A stretch of DNA of 64,000 nucleotides. Source: Spartinivicinus poritis. GTDB taxonomy: Bacteria > Pseudomonadota > Gammaproteobacteria > Pseudomonadales > Zooshikellaceae. The translations under genes were made by a program, and so were the position numbers. Below, piece by piece: positions 8,360 to 16,925 of this stretch; within the stretch, counting starts at the first letter, position 1, and each line of letters opens with the position of its first letter. The notes beneath the pieces were generated by a model that searched no databases, was not told the origin of the DNA, and saw nothing but the letters and a program-made list of their open reading frames with translations. The stretch lies in the NCBI RefSeq assembly GCF_028858535.1, contig NZ_JAPMOU010000002.1, forward strand, positions 1 to 64,000. The letters are read 5' to 3'.

Positions 8360-8674
8360 ATGAGTTTTGATATAGAAGAAATATATTTACTTTCGACTGT
8401 TCTGAATGAGGATATGCCAGAGCAAAACGCTGAATTTAACCCTTCTTTTGCAAGTAAGCATGAGCGTAGTGCCACTTCACCAACTGACGTTAACCAGCTA
8501 AAAAAAGACATTAATGAACAGCCACATGAAGGAATAAAAGGTTCGGAAGAATTGTTTGGACACTTTGGAAAAATAGAACAAGCTGAGCAGTTTGCAGCAC
8601 AATTGAAGAACAGTATTCTGCTTGAATGTAAACGAATGATTGATGATATGCTGGTAAGGCAGAAGGAGCGTTAG
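8360..8674 (+). CDS. Small eCIS protein, DUF5908 (Afp6/Pvc6-like)
   Basis: The 104-residue product carries both ends of the DUF5908 pattern: an N-terminal M-x3-IEEIYLLSTV segment and a C-terminal helix ending ECKRMIDDML-x3-KER. The middle, about residues 18-75, is charged and probably disordered. DUF5908 proteins sit between tube and LysM genes in most eCIS loci and are of uncertain function, perhaps baseplate assembly. Its TAG stop overlaps the GTG of the next gene by one base, so the two are translationally coupled. Confidence 0.8.
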   Translation: MSFDIEEIYLLSTVLNEDMPEQNAEFNPSFASKHERSATSPTDVNQLKKDINEQPHEGIKGSEELFGHFGKIEQAEQFAAQLKNSILLECKRMIDDMLVRQKER

Positions 8675-9324
8675 TGCCTAAAAATCGATTAAAAATTACT
8701 GCTCAAGAGAGTGGGGATTCGATTGTTTTTCAGCTAAATCCTACTTCTGTTGAGTTGGTACAAAGCATTGCTTATAACCATGATCGACCGTTAGGCGCTT
8801 TGGCATCGGTAAGTCGATATAGTCGCTATATGCCACAAAAAATGAAGTTTAGTGCATTCATGGATAGTACTGGTGCCATTGATAGTGGTAGTGATGAAAG
8901 TGAGTCAATTACTGATAGAATTGAATCACTTAATGCAATTATTTATGATTATTCGGGTGATAATCACCAACCTAATATCGTTGAGATTCAGTGGGGAAAC
9001 GAGCTATTTGTAGGACGCTTACAGGATATGAGTCGAAAGTTTACCCTTTATGATTCTGAAGGTGACCCACTTCGTGCTGAATTGCAATTTATTTTTGTTG
9101 GTTATGTCAGTGCCGAAACACAAGAAACAATGGCGGATAATCAGTCTCCTGACTTAACCCATATTGTCAGAGTGCGTGCTGGCGATAATTTACCTGCTTT
9201 ATGTTTTCGTATCTATAAAAATGTGCAGTATTATCCAATGATTGCGCAAGTAAATAAATTAACCAATGTCATGCAATTGAAACCCGGTATTCAACTGGTT
9301 TTCCCCCCAATAAAGAAACGTTAA
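8674..9324 (+). CDS. eCIS baseplate hub protein with LysM domain (Afp7/Pvc7-like)
   Basis: Start is GTG 8674 with AGAAGGAG just upstream. The 216-residue protein has an N-terminal beta domain of the gp53/Afp7 type (with SVELVQSIAYNHDR) and a C-terminal LysM-like domain from about residue 165, containing VRVRAGDNLPALCFRIY and a final PGIQLVFPP. In contractile particles this protein clamps the first tube ring to the spike. Peptidoglycan binding by the LysM is not required for that role. Confidence 0.88.
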   Translation: MPKNRLKITAQESGDSIVFQLNPTSVELVQSIAYNHDRPLGALASVSRYSRYMPQKMKFSAFMDSTGAIDSGSDESESITDRIESLNAIIYDYSGDNHQPNIVEIQWGNELFVGRLQDMSRKFTLYDSEGDPLRAELQFIFVGYVSAETQETMADNQSPDLTHIVRVRAGDNLPALCFRIYKNVQYYPMIAQVNKLTNVMQLKPGIQLVFPPIKKR

Positions 9325-9337
9325 TAATGAGGGCAAC

Positions 9338-11125
9338 GTGGCTGATTCACCAACGTTAACAGGTGATGGTCTAGTTGAAGTAGCTGTATCAAGTAATGGC
9401 AGTTCTCTTCCTGATACAGTAAGAATTTATTCCGTTACCGTTTGTAAAGAAATCAATCGTATTCCTTCTGCCATTATTGTCATTGAAGATGGTGATATGC
9501 CAACGCAACGTTTTACAAATGCTGATTCCAGTTATTTTAAACCGGGCACCACCATAAAAATTGAAGCAAGTTATGACCAAACCAAGCAGTCAATTTTTGA
9601 AGGCATTGTAGTTAAATTAGGTATAAAAATACCCAATAATAATAGCAGCCGACTAGTCGTTACCTGCAAAGATACTGCAGTTAAAATGACGGCTGAGCGT
9701 AAAAATGTTATTTATCAGTCAGTAAAAGACAGTGATGTTTTTTCAACCTTGATGAGTAATCATAGCTTAGAAACGGATATTGAAACCACTCAAACTCAGT
9801 ATGATGAGCTAGTGCAGTACTACTGTAGTGACTGGGATTTTTTAATGCTCAGGGCTGAAAGCAATGCCATGGTGGTTATCGTTGATGATGGTCAAGTGTC
9901 TGTTGGTAAGCCTGATGCAACGGCGAGTGCGGTATTAACCGTTGAATATGGCCAGGATATTTATGAGTTTAGTGCCGATGTGGATGCTTGTAGCCAGTTA
10001 TCCAGTGCTAAGGCAGTCGCTTGGGATGTCACTAATCAAACAATCGTCACAGGCACAGGCTCGCTCCCTTCACTCAATGACCAGGGTGATTTAGATCAGT
10101 CGACGCTATCTGAAGTATTCAGTGTCAGTGATTATAAATTACGTAGTGCCACCATAATTGATCAAGTAGCTTTGGAAGACTGGGCAAGTGGCAAACTGCT
10201 TAAATCGGGGCTGGCACGCATTCGAGGGCATATGACTATTCAGGGCAATGCAAATGCAACCCCTGGAGCGGTTATTGAATTAAAAGGCGTTGGTAGTCGT
10301 TTTTCGGGGTCAGTTTATATGAGTGCTGTTACCCATCGCATTGCTGAAGGTAACTGGTTATCTGATGTTAAATTTGGGTTAAGTGATGATTGGTTTAGTG
10401 AAAAATATCAAATTACAACACCACCTGCGTCGGGTTTTTCAGCAGGTGTTGAAGGATTACAAATAGGGGTGGTAAAAAAAATTGATGAAGACCCACAAGG
10501 GCAGTATCGCGTACAGCTATCATTGCCCATCCTCGAAGCAGATACAGACGAAATCTGGGCGAGATACAGTCAATTTTATGCTTCGTCAGGAATAGGCGCT
10601 TTTTTTATGCCTGAAGTAGGAGATGAAGTGATTGTTGGCTATTTCAATAATGATCCGTCTAACCCCGTTATTTTAGGCTGTTTATATAGTAAAAAAAATA
10701 CAGCCCCTTATGAGCCTGATGGTAGTAATACGACTAAAGCTATAATGACTAAGCAAAAGTTATTGTTAGAATTTAACGATGATACAAAAGAAATTACTAT
10801 TACTACGCCGGAAAATAACCAAATCGTGTTTAGTGATAATAATAAATCAATCACAGTATCTGACCAAAACAGCAATACGGTAACGCTAGATTCGAGTGGA
10901 ATAACATTGGATAGTGGTAAGGATATTAGTTTAAAAGCCTCAGGTAAAGTATCGATACAGGCGGATAGTAATATAGAAATGACCGCATCGTCTGATGTAA
11001 AAGCAAACGGTGCGAATGTAAGCCTGGAAGCCTCAACGACAATGACTGCTAAGGGTACTTCCAGTGCTGAATTTTCAGCGACTGGTAATACGACAGTAAA
11101 GGGATCAATGGTGATGATTAATTAA
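9338..11125 (+). CDS. eCIS central spike, VgrG-like (Afp8/Pvc8)
   Basis: GTG 9338 starts a 595-residue spike protein. Residues 1 to about 350 form the two barrel hub domains of the GpD/gp27 type. About 375-455 is the gp5-type OB fold, recognisable by GVVKKIDEDPQGQYRVQLS, and FMPEVGDEVIVGYFN. The rest, about 480-595, is a repetitive beta-helix rich in T, S, N and D (VTLDSSGITLDSGKDI and following repeats). The trimer would form the needle of the particle, with the PAAR protein encoded next as its tip. No enzymatic extension follows the helix. Confidence 0.93.
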   Translation: MADSPTLTGDGLVEVAVSSNGSSLPDTVRIYSVTVCKEINRIPSAIIVIEDGDMPTQRFTNADSSYFKPGTTIKIEASYDQTKQSIFEGIVVKLGIKIPNNNSSRLVVTCKDTAVKMTAERKNVIYQSVKDSDVFSTLMSNHSLETDIETTQTQYDELVQYYCSDWDFLMLRAESNAMVVIVDDGQVSVGKPDATASAVLTVEYGQDIYEFSADVDACSQLSSAKAVAWDVTNQTIVTGTGSLPSLNDQGDLDQSTLSEVFSVSDYKLRSATIIDQVALEDWASGKLLKSGLARIRGHMTIQGNANATPGAVIELKGVGSRFSGSVYMSAVTHRIAEGNWLSDVKFGLSDDWFSEKYQITTPPASGFSAGVEGLQIGVVKKIDEDPQGQYRVQLSLPILEADTDEIWARYSQFYASSGIGAFFMPEVGDEVIVGYFNNDPSNPVILGCLYSKKNTAPYEPDGSNTTKAIMTKQKLLLEFNDDTKEITITTPENNQIVFSDNNKSITVSDQNSNTVTLDSSGITLDSGKDISLKASGKVSIQADSNIEMTASSDVKANGANVSLEASTTMTAKGTSSAEFSATGNTTVKGSMVMIN

Positions 11126-11126
11126 G

Positions 11127-11163
11127 TATACCCTTTGCGAATAATTTTTAGAGTTTGGGTATA
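11127..11163 (+). other. Inverted repeat between spike and PAAR genes
   Basis: TATACCC (11127-11133) and GGGTATA (11157-11163) are perfect complements separated by 23 bases, immediately after the spike stop codon. A hairpin here could attenuate transcription or protect mRNA ends. No T-run follows, so it is not a clear terminator. Confidence 0.3.
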
Positions 11164-11208
11164 AGATAAAAAATATATCAGTAAAAAAATAACAAGGAGA
11201 GTTATGTT

Positions 11209-11520
11209 ATGGCATTTGCGGCTCGATTAGGTGATATGCATTTATGTCCCATGCAAACCACAACGACACCATCTGTTCCTCATGTGGGTGGAACAATTAC
11301 GGGGCCGGGTATTACTAGTGTGCTTATTGGGGGGGTAGTGGCAAGTGTCGTGGGTGATAGTTGTCTCTGTGCAGGAGATACGACAGGTGGTACTGACACT
11401 ATCAGTCAAGGGTCTACTACGGTAATGATCGGCGGCAAATCAGCAGTTAGAATGGGTGATATGACTGTGCATGGTGGCAGCATTACTGGGGGGAGTATTG
11501 ATGTCATGATTGGGGGTTAA
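11209..11520 (+). CDS. PAAR-repeat spike tip protein (Afp10-like)
   Basis: This 103-residue protein starts with AARLGDMHLCP and ends with a VHGGSITGGS-x-DVMIGG repeat, the PAAR pattern. PAAR proteins form a metal-stabilised cone that sharpens the VgrG-like spike. It carries no toxin extension. An AAGGAGAG site lies close upstream. The 3' end overlaps a possible TTG start of the gp25 gene, but a downstream ATG is preferred for that gene. Confidence 0.9.
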   Translation: MAFAARLGDMHLCPMQTTTTPSVPHVGGTITGPGITSVLIGGVVASVVGDSCLCAGDTTGGTDTISQGSTTVMIGGKSAVRMGDMTVHGGSITGGSIDVMIGG

Positions 11521-11566
11521 CATACCATTCGTTTTGGCTATACCGCTGATTTTGGTTCGAGATAAA

Positions 11567-11986
11567 ATGCCTGAAATTGACAGTTTTTTAGGAAAAGGTT
11601 GGGGCTTTCCCATCAAGTTTGATCATCATGAAGGTAGGATTATCACTCGAATGGTCTCACTTGAAGACGATATTCGTGAAAGTCTGAAGATACTATTTAG
11701 TACTCGCCCAGGAGAACGGATAATGCATCCTGAGTTTGGCTGTGGGCTGCATAATTTAGTATTTGATGAGTTAAGCCTAGCGACACGGACGAAAATCGTC
11801 AATTTAATTGAGAATGCCATTTTAGAGTTTGAGCATCGTATTCAGTTAATTCATGTTGGCTTACAGGAAGCTGATTTATTTGAAGGACGCGTCGATATTT
11901 TACTGGAGTATAATATTCGGCAAACCAACCATCGCAGTAATATGGTGTATCCCTTTTACTTTGTTGAAGGAAATGCCAATAAATGA
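11567..11986 (+). CDS. eCIS baseplate wedge protein, gp25-like (Afp9/Pvc9)
   Basis: I start this gene at ATG 11567 (139 residues). An in-frame TTG at 11510 would add a 19-residue hydrophobic leader and overlap PAAR, which does not fit the family; gp25 proteins begin near the FLGKGWGFPIKF segment seen here. Other family marks are SLEDDIRESLKILFSTRPGE and HPEFGCGLHNLVFDE, the EPR-like core that binds the sheath and the wedge proteins. The stop codon overlaps the next start as ATGA, indicating coupling. Confidence 0.88.
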   Translation: MPEIDSFLGKGWGFPIKFDHHEGRIITRMVSLEDDIRESLKILFSTRPGERIMHPEFGCGLHNLVFDELSLATRTKIVNLIENAILEFEHRIQLIHVGLQEADLFEGRVDILLEYNIRQTNHRSNMVYPFYFVEGNANK

Positions 11987-14900
11987 GGGACAGCGCCTCA
12001 AGCACTACAAATCATTATGAGAGTAAAAGGCAAGGCTGTACTCAGTCAGAGCGGCTAAGTATTTTTTTAAAAAGTGGCTACCTATTACCAGAAGAACGAA
12101 GTATTGAAGACTGGTTAGTCATGGGGGTCGCTTTTGCAAAAGAGATAAAGTTTATTGATGAAAATAATCAACATTGTGGTAACTGGGCAGGCTTATTAAA
12201 CTGTGACGAAACCATTTTGTTAGCATTGATCAGCCAAAAAAATAATACGATCCAGCTTGAAGAACAGTTTTTAACAATAATTTCAGGTCGTTATGATGAA
12301 TCACTTGCATTATTAGCAGAGTTGGTTGAACTGAATGTAACAATAGTCAAGACAATTAATCAGTGGTATGAGTGGAGCAAACAACGTAAAAATAAAGTTA
12401 TCGATCAACTGCAAGCAAAATTATTAGAAGTGATTCAGTTTCATCGACCTCAGCTTAACCGATTACGGCATTGGTTAGCATTATCTATATCTAATGCCGA
12501 TGCACACCAAGCGGTTGTTCATACACTTAAAGCAGTCATAAATGATATTGACTGTTTAGGAAAGGCTTGGCGGTATGAGCCACTTGCCAGTAATGTTGCT
12601 GAAAAGACGTTTGATAGACAACAACTAGAAAATTTTTTTCATAGTTTACAACAATCTATTGGTTACTTAAGTGATTTTGCCAAGCCACTGTTAAAAGCAT
12701 CACTGCAGGTTGCTCAACATGAGCCTGCCAGTGCACTATTTATTGGCTTTATTTTACTTTTAGCAAAAGTACGTGCTAAAACTGATCACTTTATCGATGA
12801 ACATCAATACTTTTATTACAATCATCTGCTTAAGTTATCACCCAAGGCATCACGATCAGACTATACCCAGTTAATTCTATCAAGCCATAAAAAGACAACT
12901 ATACCACAAGGCACGGTTTTCATTTGTGAGGCTGATGATCAACATGATGAATTGTATTATCAGTCGGAACGCCCAGTGATGGTTGTTGATGGTACAGTGG
13001 CTCAGCTTGCAAATATTTATATCCAGCATGATCCACTCAATGTGCCTGGTTATAACTTAGGTTTTGTCACCAATATTCACGGGCAGTATCTTGATGAACA
13101 TAAATTAATTAGTCATCAGGCACAAAGCCTATTTGGTGCTCCGCTCATTGTTAATCAACAAACACGACGAGAAAAAACAGCTGTTGGCTTTGCCATTGGT
13201 AGCAATATATTGCAATTAAAACAAGGATTAAGGCAGATTGTAGTTAACTTAGTCTTAGAAAAGCGTCATGTAAAAAATACGGTTGATGATAATAGCTATT
13301 CCTGTTCAGATAGACTAAAAAGAAAAACCATTAGTGAATCTATCAGCCATTGCCTGTTGGAAGATGGCTCACTAACCCCTGAGAGTTTATCTGTCTTATT
13401 AGACGACCAATGCAGTTTGCTGACTGAAGGAGCAAAACAGCGATATAAGCAAGTATATGATTCAACACAAACAGGAATTTTCTTATCTGAATCGGATAAA
13501 CAATGGCTGCTGGAAAAAATTTTTGATCATACTTTTCAAATATCGCTTACCAGTGAAGAGGGTTGGCACTTTATCACAAGCTATGATATTGAGTTGGTAA
13601 CACCTAAGCAGTCAACTAGTAAACATATTGAGCTTGCCATCAGCTTTCAATTACCCCGATCGGCACCTGCCATTGTCAGTTTTGATCAAACTATTCATTG
13701 TTTAATACCCAGTGACCAATATCCCGATCAATTGACACCTGTCATTCGTTTTTTACTGAAACAGGATAGTTTTATTTATAGTTATTCCCTATTAGCTGAC
13801 TTGGTATTACTTCAGGCTGATATTCAAGTAGATGTCACAGGGTTAAAAGATTTGCAACTCTATAATGACCTTGGTCCGGTGAATCCAGCAAGCCCATTTA
13901 TGCCATTTGGTGCTCAACCTCATTCAGGTAGTGGGTTAATTATTGGTAGTAATGAGTTTTCTTATAAAACACTCACCCAGCTAAGCTTTGATTTAGAATG
14001 GTCTGGTTTACCCAAAAAACGGGGAGGCTTTGAAACCTACTATAAAGCTTATGATTTAGGTATTACTAATGCTTCTTTTCAAGTTTATCCACAAATTCTG
14101 CAAGATGGTCTCTGGTATCCTGAGTCGGAGGCATCTCAGCAACAAGGCAAAATCCCTCAACCTCAGGTTCTTTTTACAATAGATCAAGAAGATTATTTAA
14201 GTAACTGGCAAACGATTACATTTAGCGATCTTGAACTATTTAAACCTGCCAAGAATAGTCAAAAACTGCCTCTTAATTATACGACACGGTCAATGAACGG
14301 TTTTGTCAGGCTTCAATTAACTGGAACTGAGCATGGTTTTGCCCATAAACTATACCCAATCATTATGGGGCAAAAGATGACGGAAACGGTCCGCCTTAAA
14401 CTGGCTAAACCACCTGATGTGCCTGCACCTTATACGCCTGTCATTGCCAGAATAAACGCCAACTATCAGGCAAACACTAGTATTCATGTGGAAAAAATAG
14501 CCAGTGATTCCAAGCCGTCACTGGTTAACTTAGCTGGAGAAATATATACACTCTATCCTTTTGGTTGCAGGTCGTTTTCTGAAAAAATACGCTATGAAAC
14601 GGGTTACTTGTTACCTCAATATTTATTTCAGGGGGCTTTATATATAGGTATACAGTTTAATTCTATATTTACCGGTGGTCGCTTGAGTCTATTGATTGAT
14701 GTAGACGCTGCCTCGGTTGCACAGATAAGACATACGACAGGTACATTAAAGTGGGCCTTTTTGAAGAACAATATTTGGTTTGATATTGATGGTAAATATG
14801 TTCTGACAGATGATACTAATAGTTTTCTGACGCCTGGGATTATTACGTTAGAATTGCCCGAAGAAATGATTAAAGGGCAAAGCACTTTAGCTCAGCAAAA

Positions 14901-15969
14901 CAACGATACGGAAATCAATTGCCATCTCATGAGTCCAGACTTGTTTTGGTTGCGAGTATCAACGGATGATAATCCAGGTTGCTACTGTCAGTTGCGTGAT
15001 GTTAAGTTAAATGGAGTCCGAGTACGTTGGTTAGTTAATCCCGATGTTCGTCGACCTGCTAATCTGGCAGCAGATAATCAGTTTAAATTGCAGCAGTCAA
15101 TAGAAGGGATTACTGCAATTGCTCAACCGTTACCGAGTGTTGGTGGTAGGCTTAAAGAATCAGCAACCGGTTGGTCACAGCGTTGTGCTGAACGATTAAG
15201 GCATCGTGGTAGGGCTATTCAAACTTGGGACTTTGAACGCATTGTATTAGAGCACTTTCCTAATATAGAGCGAGTAAAATGTTTTACTGCCCAGCGTTTT
15301 CAACAGCCTCATCAAGTCGTGCTTGGTAGTGTTTTATTGATAGTTATCCCTAAAGCAAGTCATCTGCATGAGGATTCAACAGCAAGTCAGTTAAGTCAAC
15401 CAGCGCAGCCTGTCAGCGCTATTGAGTTAGAACGGATTAAACAAACACTCCAAGCGCGATGTAATCCAGGGATTACTGTTGAAGTAGCGAATCCAATCTA
15501 TGAACGAATCCAGTTACGTTGCTCAGTGGTTTTTAATACCAATGCATCGGATATCAATGGTCATTCTGCACTCAATGACGCAATTAGCCATTATCTATCT
15601 GCCTGGGGAAAGTATCGTTTTACCCCTCCATTTGACTGGGTGTTGCAACCAGACATGATTGAAGCATTTATTCGAGATTTACCTTATATTGCCTATGTCA
15701 CTAATTTATCATTAATTAAAGTGACGCCATTACTTGATGGGCGTTATGAACTATTTGATTCAGTGGTCAGTGATGAGGATCAAGCTGCACCAGGTATTAC
15801 CACAGCAACAACAGCGCAGCGAAGTGTTAATCCAAAATACCCCTGGGGTATTGCATTGCCTTTCGCTCAACATGGAATTGAGTCAAAAGGACAAACGAAT
15901 GATGTTATACCCGACAGAACGGGTGTAGATGAGTTAGCCCTGGGGGCAAGCTTTGTTATCGGCCGTTAA
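11983..15969 (+). CDS. eCIS baseplate protein, Afp11/Pvc11-like (GpJ-related)
   Basis: The 1328-residue product is a large baseplate component. Its C-terminal third has the conserved eCIS wedge segment ERLRHRGRAIQTWDFERIVL followed by FPNIERVKCF, related to baseplate J/gp6. The N-terminal 300 residues are helical and the middle is beta-rich. In Afp and PVC this protein and Afp12 form the wedges that surround the hub and hold the sheath until firing. It begins with an ATGA overlap with gp25. It is longer than the phage counterpart, as usual in eCIS. Confidence 0.88.
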   Translation: MRDSASSTTNHYESKRQGCTQSERLSIFLKSGYLLPEERSIEDWLVMGVAFAKEIKFIDENNQHCGNWAGLLNCDETILLALISQKNNTIQLEEQFLTIISGRYDESLALLAELVELNVTIVKTINQWYEWSKQRKNKVIDQLQAKLLEVIQFHRPQLNRLRHWLALSISNADAHQAVVHTLKAVINDIDCLGKAWRYEPLASNVAEKTFDRQQLENFFHSLQQSIGYLSDFAKPLLKASLQVAQHEPASALFIGFILLLAKVRAKTDHFIDEHQYFYYNHLLKLSPKASRSDYTQLILSSHKKTTIPQGTVFICEADDQHDELYYQSERPVMVVDGTVAQLANIYIQHDPLNVPGYNLGFVTNIHGQYLDEHKLISHQAQSLFGAPLIVNQQTRREKTAVGFAIGSNILQLKQGLRQIVVNLVLEKRHVKNTVDDNSYSCSDRLKRKTISESISHCLLEDGSLTPESLSVLLDDQCSLLTEGAKQRYKQVYDSTQTGIFLSESDKQWLLEKIFDHTFQISLTSEEGWHFITSYDIELVTPKQSTSKHIELAISFQLPRSAPAIVSFDQTIHCLIPSDQYPDQLTPVIRFLLKQDSFIYSYSLLADLVLLQADIQVDVTGLKDLQLYNDLGPVNPASPFMPFGAQPHSGSGLIIGSNEFSYKTLTQLSFDLEWSGLPKKRGGFETYYKAYDLGITNASFQVYPQILQDGLWYPESEASQQQGKIPQPQVLFTIDQEDYLSNWQTITFSDLELFKPAKNSQKLPLNYTTRSMNGFVRLQLTGTEHGFAHKLYPIIMGQKMTETVRLKLAKPPDVPAPYTPVIARINANYQANTSIHVEKIASDSKPSLVNLAGEIYTLYPFGCRSFSEKIRYETGYLLPQYLFQGALYIGIQFNSIFTGGRLSLLIDVDAASVAQIRHTTGTLKWAFLKNNIWFDIDGKYVLTDDTNSFLTPGIITLELPEEMIKGQSTLAQQNNDTEINCHLMSPDLFWLRVSTDDNPGCYCQLRDVKLNGVRVRWLVNPDVRRPANLAADNQFKLQQSIEGITAIAQPLPSVGGRLKESATGWSQRCAERLRHRGRAIQTWDFERIVLEHFPNIERVKCFTAQRFQQPHQVVLGSVLLIVIPKASHLHEDSTASQLSQPAQPVSAIELERIKQTLQARCNPGITVEVANPIYERIQLRCSVVFNTNASDINGHSALNDAISHYLSAWGKYRFTPPFDWVLQPDMIEAFIRDLPYIAYVTNLSLIKVTPLLDGRYELFDSVVSDEDQAAPGITTATTAQRSVNPKYPWGIALPFAQHGIESKGQTNDVIPDRTGVDELALGASFVIGR

Positions 15970-16019
15970 GCGCACCCCAACGTTATTTATTAAGGGAGTG
16001 TTATTGGTATCTCTATTTA

Positions 16020-16925
16020 ATGGACCTAAGTATTATGGCAAAAAAAACCAGAGATAAACTAAAAATACTATTCAGTAGAGGGCGTCTGCCTAGTGAACTG
16101 GATTTTGCCGACTTAATTGATTCAACGATAAACCCTGCTGATGATGGGTTTGATATTTCCCAAGTAACAGGAATAAAAATAAGACCCACGGAACGTCATA
16201 AATTGTTGAGTATATATGCTCGGCATACTGATGCAAAAACTGCACTATGGCAAATGGAGTTGGATAACGATGGATCTCACTTACACTTAAAAAATCTGCT
16301 TGATTCTAATTTATTAGCAAAACATAAAATAGTGAATAATAAGGATGGAGGCACTAATCCAGATAATCATCAAGAAAAAAATAACAGTAATAGTTCGTTG
16401 CTGTCTTTTAGTGCTAATGAAAAAAAGGTAGGAATTAATCGTAAAGCACCAGCTCATACCCTTGATATTAATGGCACACTTGCTTGTTCTGGCCGTGTTG
16501 GCAACTACAACCAAGGCCGTATTATTGCCGATGGCCGCTGGCATGATGTGCTAACTAGTTTAACAGGCTGCAAAATGTTTGAAGTGATTGCAGGTGTTGG
16601 TGGTAAAAAAGGGCAGGGGCGATATGCTCTCCTTAAAGCGACGGTAATGAGCACTTATCATGGTACTCGCTGGCTGAGTAAATTATTCGGCTATAACACC
16701 GGTATTTTTCATCAACATTGTCATTTTTACTCTCGTTGGGATCGTATCCGTTTACGTTGGATAAAAGCAGGATTGAATCGATATACTCTACAAATGCGTA
16801 CTATTCGTAATTATTGTGATAAGGAAATGAAAATCTACATTAACTACAGCATGACTCAGTTGTGGTTTGATGATCATATGTGTAATTCACATGTTACTCA
16901 CGATGGAGAAGAGGAGTTAGCATGA
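16020..16925 (+). CDS. Fibre/adhesion-like eCIS protein of unknown function
   Basis: The product has 301 residues from ATG 16020, or 296 from ATG 16035; neither start has a good ribosome binding site. Residues 10-40 match a motif common next to eCIS genes in marine bacteria (KLKILFSRGRLPSE-x-DFADLIDS). The C-terminal half, from about 150, has a NRKAPAHTLDING repeat-like linker of the type seen in phage tail fibres and then a compact domain with W-HD-x-L-x-SLTGC and a final Y-x-MTQLWFD. I infer a fibre or receptor-binding part attached to the baseplate. No Afp13-type fibre is found elsewhere in the locus. It ends with an ATGA overlap with the next gene. Confidence 0.6.
   Translation: MDLSIMAKKTRDKLKILFSRGRLPSELDFADLIDSTINPADDGFDISQVTGIKIRPTERHKLLSIYARHTDAKTALWQMELDNDGSHLHLKNLLDSNLLAKHKIVNNKDGGTNPDNHQEKNNSNSSLLSFSANEKKVGINRKAPAHTLDINGTLACSGRVGNYNQGRIIADGRWHDVLTSLTGCKMFEVIAGVGGKKGQGRYALLKATVMSTYHGTRWLSKLFGYNTGIFHQHCHFYSRWDRIRLRWIKAGLNRYTLQMRTIRNYCDKEMKIYINYSMTQLWFDDHMCNSHVTHDGEEELA

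Noticed and set aside
11510-11566. TTG start for the gp25-like protein
   Set aside because: It would add a hydrophobic 19-residue leader not seen in gp25 proteins and overlap PAAR; ATG 11567 gives the family-typical start.
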